Part shown: piece by piece, positions 38,484 through 50,326 of the stretch
Layout: each line of letters starts with the position of its first letter
How positions within the stretch are numbered: position 1 is the stretch's first letter
Assembly (NCBI RefSeq): GCF_900108295.1
Contig: NZ_FNWK01000003.1
Coordinates: 310,001 to 374,000, forward strand
Direction of reading: 5' to 3'
DNA from: Sphingopyxis sp. YR583
GTDB lineage: Bacteria > Pseudomonadota > Alphaproteobacteria > Sphingomonadales > Sphingomonadaceae
DNA: 64,000 nucleotides
Position numbers and translations under genes: made by a program
Notes under the pieces: generated by a model
Database searches by the model: none
What the model was told of the DNA's origin: nothing
Seen by the model: only the letters and a program-made list of their open reading frames with translations

Positions 38484-39881
38484 TCAGATGTGGATCGGCT
38501 TGCCCGTCACCGCCATCGCGGCTTCCTTGATCGCTTCGCTGTGCGTCGGATGTGCGTGGCAGGTGTAAGCGATATCTTCGGACGTCGCGCCGAATTCCAT
38601 CGCCTGCGCTGCCTGCGCAATCATCGTGCCCGCAACGCTGGCGATGCACCAGACGCCGAGGACGCGGTCGCTCTTGGCATCGGCGATCACTTTCACAAAA
38701 CCATCGGGCTCGTGGTTGGTCTTGGCGCGGCTGTTCCCGAGCATCGGGAATTTGCCGACCTTGACCTCGCCCTTTTCCTTCGCCTGCTCTTCGGTCAGGC
38801 CGACGCCGGCGATTTCGGGCCAAGTGTAGACGACCGACGGGATGACGTCGTGGTTCACGATACCGGTGAGACCCGCGATATTCTCTGCGCAGGCGATGCC
38901 TTCGTCCTCGGCCTTGTGCGCGAGCATCGGACCGGGAATGACGTCGCCGATCGCCCAGATGCCGGGAACCTGCGTCGAGAAATCATGGTCGGTTTCGATC
39001 TGGCCGCGCTGGTTGACCGCGAGGCCCGCCTTGTCGAGCCCGAGGCCGTCGGTGTTCGGACGGCGCCCGATCGAGACGAGCACGACATCGGCTTCGAGCG
39101 TTTCGGCCTCGCCGCCGGCGGCGGGCTCGAGCGTCAGCACGGCCTTCTTGCCCTTGACCTCGGCCTTGGTAACCTTGGTCTTGAGCTTGAATTCCATGCC
39201 CTGCTTCTTGAGGATCTTGTTCGCTTCCTTACGAACGTCGCCGTCCATGCCCGGCAGGATCTGATCGAGGAACTCGACGACGGTGACCTTTGCGCCGAGG
39301 CGGCGCCACACGCTGCCGAGTTCGAGCCCGATCACGCCGCCGCCGATGACGACCATATGGCCCGGCACCTTCGCGAGTTCGAGCGCGCCGGTCGAATCGA
39401 CGATGATCTGCTTGTCGTTATCGACCGCGACGCCCGGAAGCGGAGTCACCGACGATCCGGTGGCGATGATGATATTCTTGGCGCGATAGGTCTTTCCGGC
39501 AACCTCGACGCTGTCCTTCGAGGTGAACTGCGCATAGCCCTTGAGCCAGTCGACCTTGTTCTTCTTGAACAGATATTCGATGCCGCCGGTCAGGCCCTTC
39601 ACCGCGTCGATGCGCTGGCCGTGCATCGTCGGCAGATCGAGTTCAGGCTTCACCTTGATGCCCATCTTCGCCATCGAACCATTGGCGGCTGCGTCGAAAT
39701 ATTCCGAAGCGTGGAGCATCGCCTTCGACGGGATACAGCCGACGTTGAGACAGGTGCCGCCGAGCGTCTCGCGCCCTTCGGCGCACGCGGTCTTGAGGCC
39801 GAGCTGCGCCGCGCGGATCGCCGCGACATAGCCGCCGGGGCCCGAACCGATGACAAGGACGTCGTAGTCGTAATCAGCCAT
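38484..39881 (-). CDS. lpdA: Dihydrolipoyl dehydrogenase (E3)
   Basis: Reoxidises dihydrolipoamide of the 2-oxoglutarate dehydrogenase complex, passing electrons through FAD to NAD+. 465 aa, FAD motif VIGSGPGGYVAA, redox disulfide GGTCLNVGC (Cys44/Cys49), second Rossmann motif VVIGGGVIGLE, and the C-terminal dyad in CHAHPTHSEAIKEA. ATG 39881 chosen; a TTG two codons earlier is possible. Last gene of the mdh-sucD-odhA-odhB block, separated from odhB by a small lipoprotein gene. Confidence 0.97.
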   Translation of the reverse strand: MADYDYDVLVIGSGPGGYVAAIRAAQLGLKTACAEGRETLGGTCLNVGCIPSKAMLHASEYFDAAANGSMAKMGIKVKPELDLPTMHGQRIDAVKGLTGGIEYLFKKNKVDWLKGYAQFTSKDSVEVAGKTYRAKNIIIATGSSVTPLPGVAVDNDKQIIVDSTGALELAKVPGHMVVIGGGVIGLELGSVWRRLGAKVTVVEFLDQILPGMDGDVRKEANKILKKQGMEFKLKTKVTKAEVKGKKAVLTLEPAAGGEAETLEADVVLVSIGRRPNTDGLGLDKAGLAVNQRGQIETDHDFSTQVPGIWAIGDVIPGPMLAHKAEDEGIACAENIAGLTGIVNHDVIPSVVYTWPEIAGVGLTEEQAKEKGEVKVGKFPMLGNSRAKTNHEPDGFVKVIADAKSDRVLGVWCIASVAGTMIAQAAQAMEFGATSEDIAYTCHAHPTHSEAIKEAAMAVTGKPIHI

Positions 39882-39929
39882 GTTCAATCTACCTCAATTT
39901 TCTGCCTCGGCGCCGGAGAGCGACTCCGC

Positions 39930-40247
39930 TCAAATCGGCAGCCCGGATTTCGCGGCGCATGATTTCATAACCGGGGTCGCCATTTCGGGCGACAGGCCGA
40001 TCAGTTCCGATGCGCTATATTTCTTGATCAATTCGTCGGCCGTACATTTGCACACCTTGGCGGCAACGTCTGCCGGCGCTCCGCTACCCTCGGCCGCCGT
40101 GCGGCACGATTCGCCGAAGCTTTCGACGAAACTGGTTTTGAGACCGTCCTCGAAACCCTTCTGCATGCGGCTCTCGCCCTCGCTGCAACCCGCAAGGGCG
40201 GCAGCGACGGCGAAGGCCAGAATTGCACGGGGAGAAGAGGCCGTCAT
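39930..40247 (-). CDS. Small lipoprotein within the 2-oxoglutarate dehydrogenase operon
   Basis: 105 aa: lipoprotein signal ending LAGC (Cys near 21), then a small domain with four cysteines (CRTAA, VCKCTAD, SCAAK) and helical charged sequence, which may fold around disulfides in the periplasm. No recognised family. It starts 4 bases after odhB stops and lies 48 bases before lpd, so it must be co-transcribed with the complex genes, though the complex itself is cytoplasmic. Confidence 0.72.
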   Translation of the reverse strand: MTASSPRAILAFAVAAALAGCSEGESRMQKGFEDGLKTSFVESFGESCRTAAEGSGAPADVAAKVCKCTADELIKKYSASELIGLSPEMATPVMKSCAAKSGLPI

Positions 40248-40251
40248 CGGA

Positions 40252-41490
40252 TCAAAGATCGATCAGCAGGCGGGTCGGATCCTCGATCGCTTCCTTGATC
40301 GTCTTGAGGAACGTTACCGCTTCGCGGCCGTCGATCAGGCGATGGTCATAGCTCATCGCGATATACATCATCGGCCGGATCACGATCTCGCCGTTCCGCA
40401 CGACCGGGCGATCCTCGATGCGATGGAGGCCGAGCACCGCCGACTGCGGCGGGTTGATGATCGGGGTCGACATCAGGCCGCCGAACACGCCGCCGTTCGA
40501 GATGGTGAAGGTACCGCCGGTCATGTCGTCCATGGTCAGCGTGCCTTCCTTGGCGCGCTTGCCGAGATCTGCGATCGCCTTTTCGATGTCGGCGAACGAC
40601 ATGCTGTCGGCGTTGCGCACCACGGGCACGACGAGGCCGTTCGGCGCGCTGACCGCAACCGAGACGTCGAGATAATTGTGATAGACGATCTCGTCGCCGT
40701 CGATGCGCGCGTTCACCGCCGGGATGTCATGCGCGGCGAGCGCGACCGCCTTGGTGAAGAAGCTCATGAAGCCGAGGCGCACGCCATGCTTCTTTTCGAA
40801 GCTGTCGCGATATTTGTCGCGCGTCGCCATCACCGCCGACATGTCGACATCGTTGAACGTCGTCAGCATCGCCGCCGTGTCCTGCGCGGCCTTCAGGCGC
40901 TTCGCGATCGTCTGGCGCATACGCGTCATCTTGACGCGCTCTTCCTGACGGCCGGGCGCGCCGCTGGCGGCCGGGGCGGATGCGGCGACCGGAGCGGGCG
41001 CGGCAGCCGGTGCATTGTTGGCGGCGGCGAGCACATCTTCCTTGGTCAGACGGCCGTCCTTGCCGCTGCCCTGGATCTTCGTGGGGTCGACGCCATGCTC
41101 GAGCACGAGGCGGCGGACGGCGGGCGACATGGTGGTAACCGTGTCGACGCTTTCGCCGGCCGGGGCTGCGGTCGCGGCAGGCGCCGGTGCGGCGGCTTCG
41201 GCCTTGGCAGGTGCAGGCGCGGCCGCTGCGGGAGCCGGCGCGGCGGCGGCACCGCCGGCTTCGATCGTTGCAATCGCTGCGCCGACATTGACCGTATCGC
41301 CGACCGCGGCGAGCTGCTGGCCCATCACGCCCGCAACGGGCGACGGGACTTCGACCGCGACCTTGTCGGTTTCGAGGCTCGCGATAGGCTCGTCGAGCGC
41401 GACGGCTTCACCCGGCTTTTTCAGCCATTCGCCGATCGTCGCTTCGGTGACGCTTTCGCCCAGCGTGGGGACTTTGACTTCGGTGCTCAT
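40252..41490 (-). CDS. odhB: 2-oxoglutarate dehydrogenase E2, dihydrolipoyllysine succinyltransferase
   Basis: 412 aa core of the 2-oxoglutarate dehydrogenase complex. Lipoyl domain with Lys43 in LETDKVAVE, Ala/Pro linker (about 80-115), E1/E3-binding domain [15 protein letters not shown]...[11 protein letters not shown] (about 120-155), a second linker, and the catalytic domain ending with [13 protein letters not shown] (His and Asp of the acyltransferase site). One lipoyl domain, as usual for E2o. ATG 41490, 19 bases after odhA. Confidence 0.97.
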   Translation of the reverse strand: MSTEVKVPTLGESVTEATIGEWLKKPGEAVALDEPIASLETDKVAVEVPSPVAGVMGQQLAAVGDTVNVGAAIATIEAGGAAAAPAPAAAAPAPAKAEAAAPAPAATAAPAGESVDTVTTMSPAVRRLVLEHGVDPTKIQGSGKDGRLTKEDVLAAANNAPAAAPAPVAASAPAASGAPGRQEERVKMTRMRQTIAKRLKAAQDTAAMLTTFNDVDMSAVMATRDKYRDSFEKKHGVRLGFMSFFTKAVALAAHDIPAVNARIDGDEIVYHNYLDVSVAVSAPNGLVVPVVRNADSMSFADIEKAIADLGKRAKEGTLTMDDMTGGTFTISNGGVFGGLMSTPIINPPQSAVLGLHRIEDRPVVRNGEIVIRPMMYIAMSYDHRLIDGREAVTFLKTIKEAIEDPTRLLIDL

Positions 41491-41509
41491 CGGTGCAGTT
41501 CCTTGGGGC

Positions 41510-44332
41510 TCAGGCTTTGTTCTTGGTACGGCGGATTTCGGCGCGAACCGAAAGGCCGAGCGCATCGGCGACGAGCGCCGATTGTTCGGTCTGGTGGCGG
41601 CTCATCAGGCCCGTTGCGGGCGAGGCCGCAGCGGCGCGGCCGGCGTAGCGCGGACGCATGCCTTTGTGGCCGGCATTGGTGAGCGCTTCCTCGATCAGTT
41701 CGTTGACGAAGAACCACGCGCCGTTGTTGCGCGGCTCTTCCTGCGCCCAGACCACCTCTTCGAGGTTCGGCATGCGTTTCAGGCGGACGCTGAGCGGATC
41801 ACCCGGGAAGGGATAGATCTGCTCGACGCGAACGATCGTGGTGTCGGCGAGGCCCGCAGCATCGCGTGCCTCCATCAGATCGTATCCGACCTTGCCCGAA
41901 CAGAGGACGACGCGCTTGACGTCCTTGTCGGCGGGCGGCGTGCGATCCGACATCAGGCGGCGGAAATGCGCATCACCGATGAAGTCCGAGCGCTGCGACA
42001 CCGCCAGCTTGTGCCGGAGCAGCGACTTCGGGGTCATAATGATCAGCGGCTTGCGGAACGGACGCAGCATCTGGCGGCGCAGGACGTGGAAATAGTTCGA
42101 CGGGGTCGAAATATTGCACACCTGGATATTGTCGCCGGCACAAAGCTGAAGGAAGCGCTCGAGGCGCGCCGAGCTATGTTCGGGCCCCTGCCCTTCATAA
42201 CCGTGCGGCAGCAGCATCACGAGGCCGTTGGCGCGCAGCCACTTGGCCTCGCCCGACGCGATGAACTGGTCGATCATGATCTGCGCGCCGTTGGCGAAGT
42301 CGCCGAACTGCGCTTCCCAGAGCACGAGGCTCTTCGGATCAGCCATCGCATAGCCATATTCGAAGCCGAGCACGCCATATTCGGAGAGCGGGCTGTCGAG
42401 CACTTCGAACCGGCCGTGCGGCACGGTCGTCAGCGGGACATATTTATCCTCGGTCTTCTGGTCGACCCAGACCGCGTGACGCTGGCTGAAGGTACCGCGC
42501 CCCGAATCCTGGCCCGACAGACGCACCTGATAGCCTTCGCTGAGCAAGGTGCCGAACGCGAGGCTCTCGGCGGTCGCCCAGTCGAACACTTCGCCGTCGC
42601 TCTTGTCGGCGAACATCGCGCCGCGCGCGTCGATCACGCGGCGGAGCGTCTTATGGACTTCGACGTTATCGGGGATCGTCGTCAGCGTGCGACCGATCGA
42701 ATCGAACAATTTGTCCGAAACCCCGGTCGAGATGTTGCGACGCGCATTTTCGGGGTCGGCGGGGGCATGAAGCCCCGACCAGCGGCCCGCGAACCAATCG
42801 GCCTTGTTCGGCTTGTAGCTTTTGGCCGCTTCGAAGTCGCTTTCGAGACGTGCAACGAACTCGGCGCGGTGAGCGTCGGCCCAGCCTGCGTCAATCACGC
42901 CTTCGGCTTCGAGCTTCGCGGCGCACAGCTGCGACACCGGCGGGTGCTGGCGAATGACACCATACATCAGCGGCTGCGTGAACGAAGGCTCGTCGCCCTC
43001 GTTGTGGCCGAAGCGGCGATAGCACCACATATCGATCACAACATCGCGCTTGAACTGCTGACGGAAATCGATCGCGAGCTTGCATGCGAAGGTGACGGCT
43101 TCGGGATCGTCGCCGTTGACGTGCAGGATCGGCGCCATCACGCCCTTCGCAACGTCCGACGGATAAGGCGACGAGCGCGCGAACTGCGGGCTGGTCGTGA
43201 AGCCGATCTGGTTGTTGACGATGAAATGGATGCAGCCGCCGGTGTTATAGCCGCGGATGCCCGAGAAGCCGAGGCATTCCCAGACGATCCCCTGCCCCGC
43301 GAACGCCGCGTCGCCGTGGATCAGCACGGGCAGGACTTGCTCATGCTTGCCAAGATCGTCGCGCACAACCTGCTGCGCGCGCACCTTGCCGAGCACGACC
43401 GGGTCGGCCGCCTCAAGGTGCGACGGGTTGGGAACGAGAGACATATGCACCGACGCGCCGCCGAACTCGCGGTCGGTCGAGGTGCCGAGGTGATATTTGA
43501 CGTCGCCCGAACCGCCGACGTCGTCGGGGTTTGCCGAGCCGCCGGCGAATTCGTGGAAGATCACCTTGTACGGCTTCGCCATGACGTTCGCGAGCATATT
43601 GAGACGCCCGCGATGCGCCATGCCATAGACGATTTCACGCACGCCATATTGGCCGCCATATTTGATGATGGCTTCCATCGCGGGGATCATGCTCTCGCCG
43701 CCGTCGAGGCCGAAACGCTTGGTTCCGACATATTTGCGCGCGAGGAATTTTTCCCACTCCTCGGCCTGGATCACCTTGTTCAGGATGGCGCGTTTGCCCT
43801 CGACCGAAAATTCGATGATCTTGTCGGCGCCTTCCATGCGTTCCTGCAGGAACTGGCGCTCCTCAATGTCGGCGATGTGCATATATTCAAGGCCGACATT
43901 GCCGCAGTAGTTCGCGCGCAGGATCGCCACGATCTCGCGAATGGTCGCCTTTTCGAGACCCAGTGTGCCACCGATGAACACGGGACGATCCTGATCGGCG
44001 CCGACGAAGCCGTGAAATTCAGGCGTCAGATCGGCGGGCAGCTCGCGCGTGCTGAGCCCGAGCGGATCGAGGTTGGCCGCGAGGTGGCCGCGCACGCGAT
44101 AGGTGCGGATCAGCATCATCGCGCGGATCGAATCGTCCGCGGCGCGCTCGACTTCGGCGTTCGACAGCGGGGCGCCCGCCTTGGCGGCGGCCGCCTTCAC
44201 CGCAACCTGCATCTGCTGCGGGTCGAGCGCGGCGGTCAGGTCGTCGCTGTCGATCCGGGGCCAGTTCTTCGGCGCCCAGCTCGGGCCGGCCTGCGGCTCG
44301 TCGATGTCGAAGCTTTGTCGTTCGAGGTTCAT
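41510..44332 (-). CDS. odhA: 2-oxoglutarate dehydrogenase E1 component
   Basis: 940 aa thiamine diphosphate enzyme that decarboxylates 2-oxoglutarate and succinylates E2. Recognisable segments: [14 protein letters not shown] (E1 signature), [14 protein letters not shown] with the ThDP/Mg site, [22 protein letters not shown], and [24 protein letters not shown] in the C-terminal half. ATG 44332 begins [19 protein letters not shown]. Between sucD and odhA there is an 82-base gap containing a strong hairpin. The opposite strand has a very long open frame that is a codon-bias artefact. Confidence 0.97.
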   Translation of the reverse strand: MNLERQSFDIDEPQAGPSWAPKNWPRIDSDDLTAALDPQQMQVAVKAAAAKAGAPLSNAEVERAADDSIRAMMLIRTYRVRGHLAANLDPLGLSTRELPADLTPEFHGFVGADQDRPVFIGGTLGLEKATIREIVAILRANYCGNVGLEYMHIADIEERQFLQERMEGADKIIEFSVEGKRAILNKVIQAEEWEKFLARKYVGTKRFGLDGGESMIPAMEAIIKYGGQYGVREIVYGMAHRGRLNMLANVMAKPYKVIFHEFAGGSANPDDVGGSGDVKYHLGTSTDREFGGASVHMSLVPNPSHLEAADPVVLGKVRAQQVVRDDLGKHEQVLPVLIHGDAAFAGQGIVWECLGFSGIRGYNTGGCIHFIVNNQIGFTTSPQFARSSPYPSDVAKGVMAPILHVNGDDPEAVTFACKLAIDFRQQFKRDVVIDMWCYRRFGHNEGDEPSFTQPLMYGVIRQHPPVSQLCAAKLEAEGVIDAGWADAHRAEFVARLESDFEAAKSYKPNKADWFAGRWSGLHAPADPENARRNISTGVSDKLFDSIGRTLTTIPDNVEVHKTLRRVIDARGAMFADKSDGEVFDWATAESLAFGTLLSEGYQVRLSGQDSGRGTFSQRHAVWVDQKTEDKYVPLTTVPHGRFEVLDSPLSEYGVLGFEYGYAMADPKSLVLWEAQFGDFANGAQIMIDQFIASGEAKWLRANGLVMLLPHGYEGQGPEHSSARLERFLQLCAGDNIQVCNISTPSNYFHVLRRQMLRPFRKPLIIMTPKSLLRHKLAVSQRSDFIGDAHFRRLMSDRTPPADKDVKRVVLCSGKVGYDLMEARDAAGLADTTIVRVEQIYPFPGDPLSVRLKRMPNLEEVVWAQEEPRNNGAWFFVNELIEEALTNAGHKGMRPRYAGRAAAASPATGLMSRHQTEQSALVADALGLSVRAEIRRTKNKA

Positions 44333-44379
44333 CTGCTTTTCCACGGGGAGGTAAGAATGGGTTTTATATGGGGAGCGGA

Positions 44380-44408
44380 GGCCCGCCAGCAAAGGGTGCC
44401 GGCGGGCC
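44380..44408 (-). other. Intercistronic hairpin between sucD and odhA
   Basis: Inverted repeat GGCCCGCCAGC / GCCGGCGGGCC, 11-bp stem with one mismatch and a 7-base loop, 6 bases after the sucD stop. No U-run follows, so it more likely stabilises or processes the mRNA than terminates it. Confidence 0.7.
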
Positions 44409-44414
44409 GTCCAA

Positions 44415-45305
44415 TCAGACGCGTTCCTTGAGCACTTCGGCGAGCGTCGAGCCGAGTTCCGACGGGCTTGCCGACACCTTGATGCCAGCAGCTTCCATCG
44501 CCGCGATCTTGCTTTCGGCGTCGCCCTTGCCACCCGACACGATCGCACCGGCATGGCCCATGCGGCGGCCCGGAGGCGCGGTGCGGCCCGCGATGAAGCC
44601 GGCCATCGGCTTCTTGCGGCCGCGCTTCGCTTCGTCGATCAGGAACTGTGCAGCCTGCTCCTCGGCGTCGCCGCCGATTTCGCCGATCATGATGATCGAC
44701 TTGGTCGCTTCGTCGGCGAGGAAGAGTTCGAGCACGTCGATGAAGTTGGTGCCGTTGACCGGGTCGCCGCCGATGCCGACAGCGGTCGTCTGACCGAGGC
44801 CGACGTTCGTGGTCTGGAACACGGCTTCATAGGTGAGCGTGCCCGAGCGCGAAACGACGCCGACGCTGCCCTTCGAGAAAATGCTGCCGGGCATGATCCC
44901 GATCTTGCATTCGCCCGGCGTCAGCACGCCGGGGCAGTTCGGGCCGATCAGGCGCGATTTCGAGCCGCTGAGGGCGCGCTTCACCTTGACCATGTCGAGC
45001 ACCGGAATGCCCTCGGTGATGCAGACGATCAGCTCCATCTCGGCGTCGATCGCCTCGAGGATCGAGTCGGCAGCGAACGGCGGCGGAACGTAGATGCAGC
45101 TCGCGGTCGCGCGGGTCGCGGCCTTGGCTTCTTCAACGGTGTTGAAGTTCGGCAGGCCGATGTGCGTCGTGCCGCCCTTGCCCGGCGTCACGCCGCCGAC
45201 CATTTGCGTGCCATAAGCCAGCGCCTGTTCGGTGTGGAAGGTGCCGGTCGCACCGGTCATCCCTTGCGTGATGACCTTGGTATTCTTGTCGATGAGGATG
45301 GACAT
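44415..45305 (-). CDS. sucD: Succinyl-CoA synthetase alpha subunit
   Basis: 296 aa. CoA-binding Rossmann domain [29 protein letters not shown], and the phosphohistidine in [11 protein letters not shown] (His251). With the beta subunit it makes ATP/GTP from succinyl-CoA. The beta gene sucC, normally directly upstream, is not in the mdh-sucD gap nor elsewhere in this window, so it must lie at another locus. Located between mdh and odhA, on the same strand. Confidence 0.97.
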   Translation of the reverse strand: MSILIDKNTKVITQGMTGATGTFHTEQALAYGTQMVGGVTPGKGGTTHIGLPNFNTVEEAKAATRATASCIYVPPPFAADSILEAIDAEMELIVCITEGIPVLDMVKVKRALSGSKSRLIGPNCPGVLTPGECKIGIMPGSIFSKGSVGVVSRSGTLTYEAVFQTTNVGLGQTTAVGIGGDPVNGTNFIDVLELFLADEATKSIIMIGEIGGDAEEQAAQFLIDEAKRGRKKPMAGFIAGRTAPPGRRMGHAGAIVSGGKGDAESKIAAMEAAGIKVSASPSELGSTLAEVLKERV

Positions 45306-45333
45306 ATATTATTCTCCTGGGGAGAGCCGGCCG

Positions 45334-45352
45334 GCCCGGCGAGACGCCGGGC
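45334..45352 (-). other. Intercistronic hairpin between mdh and sucD
   Basis: Perfect GCCCGGCG / CGCCGGGC stem (8 bp, 3-base loop) in the 61-base mdh-sucD gap; no U-run after it. A second GC hairpin in the same operon, suggesting segmental mRNA stability or processing. Confidence 0.65.
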
Positions 45353-45366
45353 GCAGCCAAAAGGGA

Positions 45367-46737
<1,371 letters not shown>

Positions 46738-47781
46738 GTGACCCGGGCAATTATCAGCTTCGACACCGAATTGTCCGCCGGACTCTATCAGCGCGGCGCC
46801 GACGCGCGCGCCAATTTCGAAAGCTCGATCCTCGGCCGCTGCCGCGACGGCGATTTTGGCATCCACTTCCAGATGGATATGCTCGAAAGCCACGGACTGA
46901 CCGGGGTCTTCTTCATCGACCCCATGCCCGCGCTCGTCTATGGCCCCGAAGTCATCGACGCGATCGTCCGGCCCGTGGTCGAACGCGGGCATGAGGTGCA
47001 GGTCCATATCCACACCGAATGGCTCGCCTTTGCGCGCTTCAATCCGGTCGGACGACTGACCGGCCGCAATATCGGCGATTTCCCGCTCGCGGCGCAGAAG
47101 AAGCTGATCGCGCTCGCCCGCGACATATTGATGGGCGCCGGCGCGCCGAAGCCCACGGCCTTTCGCGCCGGCAATTTCGGCGCGAACGACGATACGCTCC
47201 GCGCCCTCGCCGCCCTGGGCTTCCGCTTCGACAGCAGTTTCAACGGCGCGTATCAGGGACATGGCTGCGACATCTCGCTCGACCCCGGCAACCTCGGCAT
47301 GCGTATCCACCACGGTGTTTGCGAGGTGCCGGTCAGCGGGCTGATGGACCGCACGAACCGCTTTCGCCCGGCGCAGCTATGCGCGATGTCCGAAGAGGAA
47401 ATGCGCGATGCGCTGAGCCATAGCGCGGCGAGCGGCGCCATCCAGTTTTCGGCGTTCAGCCACAGTTTCGAACTGTTGAGCCGCGACCGCGAGGTTCCCA
47501 ACGGGCTTGCGATCGCGCGGATGGAGGCTTTGTGCCGCGCGGTCGCGGACGACGCACGGATCGGCAGCGGCGGCTTTGCGACATTGCCCGGTCCGCCCGA
47601 GCGGCCGGCACGGATCGGGATCGCCGCGCCGAAGCCGCTGCGCACGCTCCGCCGGACGGTCGAGCAAGGCTATGGATATCTCGCGCACGAGGTGCGCTAT
47701 GTCCGCGACCTCGTCGCCGTGACGGTCAACTCGTCGCGCTGGGGCAAGATATTAGGCGGCGTCTTCCTGGCCGTGGCCTAG
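46738..47781 (+). CDS. Polysaccharide deacetylase family protein, atypical
   Basis: 347 aa NodB-like fold. The first motif is SFDTEL rather than the usual TFDD, and the second GHEVQVHIHTEW supplies the metal histidines; FRAGNFGANDDTL is the third landmark. This DTE/HxH variant is typical of cytoplasmic deacetylase-like proteins encoded in polysaccharide and glycolipid loci (WbmS-like). No signal peptide. GTG start at 46738 preceded by GAGG. The 3' end overlaps the convergent zapE gene by 30 bases. Substrate is not inferable. Confidence 0.83.
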   Translation: MTRAIISFDTELSAGLYQRGADARANFESSILGRCRDGDFGIHFQMDMLESHGLTGVFFIDPMPALVYGPEVIDAIVRPVVERGHEVQVHIHTEWLAFARFNPVGRLTGRNIGDFPLAAQKKLIALARDILMGAGAPKPTAFRAGNFGANDDTLRALAALGFRFDSSFNGAYQGHGCDISLDPGNLGMRIHHGVCEVPVSGLMDRTNRFRPAQLCAMSEEEMRDALSHSAASGAIQFSAFSHSFELLSRDREVPNGLAIARMEALCRAVADDARIGSGGFATLPGPPERPARIGIAAPKPLRTLRRTVEQGYGYLAHEVRYVRDLVAVTVNSSRWGKILGGVFLAVA

Positions 47782-48873
47782 CGCCAGATAATCGTCCGAC
47801 TGCATTTCGGCGAGGCGACTTGCCGTGCGTTCGAATTCGAACGCGCCATCCCCCGCAATGTAAAGCTGGTCGGGCATCGCCGCCGCGCTCGCGAGCAGCT
47901 TGACCTTATATTCGTAAAGCGCGTCGATCAGCGTGACAAAGCGCGCCGCCTCGTTGCGGTTCTCGGGCCCCATGCGCGGAATGCCGACGAGGATCACCGC
48001 GTGAAAATGCCGCGCGACTGCCAGATAGTCGGCGGCACCGCGCGCCTGCCCGCACAGTTTCTTGAACGAAAAGACTGCGACGCCTTTCAGCGCCTTGGGC
48101 ACATGCAACGTCCGCCCGCCGCCGACATCGAGTTCCAGCGACGGCACATTGGCGCGGTCCTCGGGCGGATAGTCGGTGAGGCGGAAGAAGGCGGACGACA
48201 GCGCCGCGCTCGCAACATCATCGGCGGGGACAAACCAGCGCGCGCCGTCACCTAGACGGTCGCGGCGATAGTCGGTCGGGCCGTTGAGGCTCATCACGTC
48301 GAGCCGCTCCTCGACAAGCGCGATGAAGGGGAGGAAATGCTCGCGGTTGAGCCCGTCCTTGTAGAGATCCTTCGGCGGGCGGTTCGACGTCGCGACCATT
48401 GTGACCCCGCGGTCGATCAGCGCGGTGAACAGGCGCGAGAGGATCATCGCATCGGCGCTGTTGTTCACGACCATTTCGTCGAAGGCCAGGCAGCGCGTAT
48501 TTTCGGCGAGCGCATCGGCGACGAGCGGAATCGGATCGCCGCTCTCGCTTTTGCGCACGTCGCGCATCCGCGCATGTACGTCGAGCATGAAGGCGTAAAA
48601 ATGGACACGACGCTTCCGCTCGATGGCAAGCTGGTCGTAGAAAAGGTCCATCAGCATCGACTTGCCGCGCCCGACCGCGCCCCACAGATAGACGCCGCGC
48701 AGTGCCTCCGGCTTGCGCCCCGTAATGCGCCAGAGCAGGCTGCCGCGCCTCGGCACGGCTTCGAGTTCGGCCTGCAGCCGGTTCAGCCGCTCGGCACCGG
48801 CGCGCTGCTCGGGGTCGGGTCGCAGCTCGCCCGCCGCGACAAGCGCGTCATAGGCTGCAAGGACGGTGGTCAC
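47752..48873 (-). CDS. zapE: Cell division protein ZapE (AFG1-like ATPase)
   Basis: 373 aa P-loop ATPase. Walker A GAVGRGKS (65-72), Walker B CLAFDEM, sensor TSNRPPKDLYKDGLNRE. In E. coli ZapE binds FtsZ and modulates the Z ring under stress; mitochondrial AFG1/LACE1 relatives help turn over respiratory subunits, which is notable as this gene is in an operon headed by sdhB. GTG start overlaps the thioesterase stop as GTGA. Confidence 0.93.
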   Translation of the reverse strand: MTTVLAAYDALVAAGELRPDPEQRAGAERLNRLQAELEAVPRRGSLLWRITGRKPEALRGVYLWGAVGRGKSMLMDLFYDQLAIERKRRVHFYAFMLDVHARMRDVRKSESGDPIPLVADALAENTRCLAFDEMVVNNSADAMILSRLFTALIDRGVTMVATSNRPPKDLYKDGLNREHFLPFIALVEERLDVMSLNGPTDYRRDRLGDGARWFVPADDVASAALSSAFFRLTDYPPEDRANVPSLELDVGGGRTLHVPKALKGVAVFSFKKLCGQARGAADYLAVARHFHAVILVGIPRMGPENRNEAARFVTLIDALYEYKVKLLASAAAMPDQLYIAGDGAFEFERTASRLAEMQSDDYLALGHGQEDAA

Positions 48874-49361
48874 TTCTGGCTCGCCTTGCGGATCGTCCCG
48901 GCAAAACTCAGCACGATATGGCCATCCCCCTCGCCCTGCACGACAAGCCCGCGCAGGAAGATCAGTCGACCAGTCTCTCGCACCAGCTCAACCACGGCGT
49001 CGAGCGGCTCGCCGACGCGGCCCGCACCGACAAATTGCGTCGAGAGGTCGAGCGTGACCGAATGGCCGGCATTGAGCGAGCCGAACTGGTGCGACGCGGC
49101 GAACAGCGCGATGTCGACGAGCGCGAGGGTCACGGCGCCATGGACATTATCGCCGAGATTGCTGTGCTTGCGTTCGGGAAGCATCCGCACCCGCGCGCAC
49201 GGACGGCCGTCGGCGGTCGACGGCTCCACGCGCACCATGAGCGGTTCGATAAAGCTGTTGAAGCGCGTCGGATCCTTGAGATCCCAGCTGATCCATCCGC
49301 CGTCTAGTTCCTCGGCGCTGAAATATTCGCGGCGCTTCGGCTCCTCGATTCCGTCGTTCAT
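48870..49361 (-). CDS. PaaI-family hotdog-fold thioesterase
   Basis: 163 aa. Hotdog-fold signature NLGDNVHGAVTLALVDIALFAA with the catalytic Asp region, then SVTLDLSTQFVGAGRVGEPL. Hydrolyses an acyl- or aryl-CoA; substrate unknown. Third of four overlapping leftward genes (sdhB, MBL hydrolase, this, zapE): its ATG overlaps the MBL stop as ATGA and its stop overlaps the zapE GTG. Confidence 0.88.
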   Translation of the reverse strand: MNDGIEEPKRREYFSAEELDGGWISWDLKDPTRFNSFIEPLMVRVEPSTADGRPCARVRMLPERKHSNLGDNVHGAVTLALVDIALFAASHQFGSLNAGHSVTLDLSTQFVGAGRVGEPLDAVVELVRETGRLIFLRGLVVQGEGDGHIVLSFAGTIRKASQK

Positions 49362-50326
49362 ACCTTGCAATATCCGTCCAGTTTCTTCGAGCGCACGAGC
49401 TCGCCATAATAGTCGGCCATCGCCTTTGCCCGCTCGGTATCGGCGCCGATCCATCTTGCGGCGCCCGCGAGCCACCCGGCCGAACAGGTCTCAAGCGCGC
49501 CCGTCCCGCTTGCGCAAGCGATAAAATCGCCAAACGCAGCGCGCCAGCGGTCGAAATCGGCGATTGCCATGATCGGCCCATGCCCGGGAACGATCTGTTC
49601 GGCGCCCGAGGCCGCCACGTCGTCGAGCGCCTTCAACCACCCCTCGGGGCAGGCGGTGTCGAGGAAAGGCACCGGCACCGTGACGAGGTCGCCAACGATC
49701 GCGCGCTTCGCAGCCGAGTCGTAAATCCAGAGGTCGCGTTCGGTGACGGCGTGACGCGCGATACGCAGCGATAGCGGCCGACCTGCCAGTCGAACATCGA
49801 GTGGTTCATCGACAACGACGTCGGGCCGCAAATCCTTCCCGCGCGCGATAGTCGCTAGGTCGCGCTTGACGTCTGCGACGGCTGTCTCGGGAATTTCACC
49901 TGCCTCGAGCGCTTTGCGCGAATTTGCCGCGCTATTTGCGAGAAAACCTGTCAGCGCCCCATCGATTGCCGAGGTGCCGTAAACCTTGATCTGCGGCCAA
50001 CTGTGCTTGAGCATCGAATTGCCACTGACATGATCCAGGTGCCAATGCGTGTTGACGATTGCGACGGGCCACCCGGCCCCCAATCCGAAGACCGCTCCAG
50101 AAATCAGGCCGACATGCCCAACGTGACGCCCAGTATCGACCAGAACAAGCCCCTCGGGCCCTTTAAGGATGATGCTGTTGCCGTCAGGCGACTGACCAGC
50201 AGGAAAGCGACCTGGAACCAACCAGCTATCGCCGTCCATCGAAACGACAGCTTTTTCCTGCGCGAAAACGGCGGGCGGATGCCCCGCAAGCCCCAGCGCG
50301 AGCAGCGCCGGCAGCCAGCTCCGCAT
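49358..50326 (-). CDS. Secreted MBL-fold metallo-hydrolase
   Basis: 322 aa, signal peptide [22 protein letters not shown], metallo-beta-lactamase fold with THWHLDH (His94, His96, Asp98, His99), VGDLV and IVPGHGPIM providing the remaining ligands. Close in layout to quinoprotein-relay/SoxH-like periplasmic MBL proteins; real substrate unknown and beta-lactamase activity should not be assumed. The start overlaps the sdhB stop by one base (TGATG), so it is coupled to sdhB. Confidence 0.87.
   Translation of the reverse strand: MRSWLPALLALGLAGHPPAVFAQEKAVVSMDGDSWLVPGRFPAGQSPDGNSIILKGPEGLVLVDTGRHVGHVGLISGAVFGLGAGWPVAIVNTHWHLDHVSGNSMLKHSWPQIKVYGTSAIDGALTGFLANSAANSRKALEAGEIPETAVADVKRDLATIARGKDLRPDVVVDEPLDVRLAGRPLSLRIARHAVTERDLWIYDSAAKRAIVGDLVTVPVPFLDTACPEGWLKALDDVAASGAEQIVPGHGPIMAIADFDRWRAAFGDFIACASGTGALETCSAGWLAGAARWIGADTERAKAMADYYGELVRSKKLDGYCKV

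Noticed and set aside
41015..44431. 1138-codon open frame antisense to odhA and odhB
   Set aside because: Same codon-bias artefact; it spans two genuine genes and their gap.
49358..50326. MBL protein as a beta-lactamase resistance gene
   Set aside because: HxHxDH is shared by the whole MBL superfamily; the operon context with sdhB and lack of class B signatures do not support resistance.
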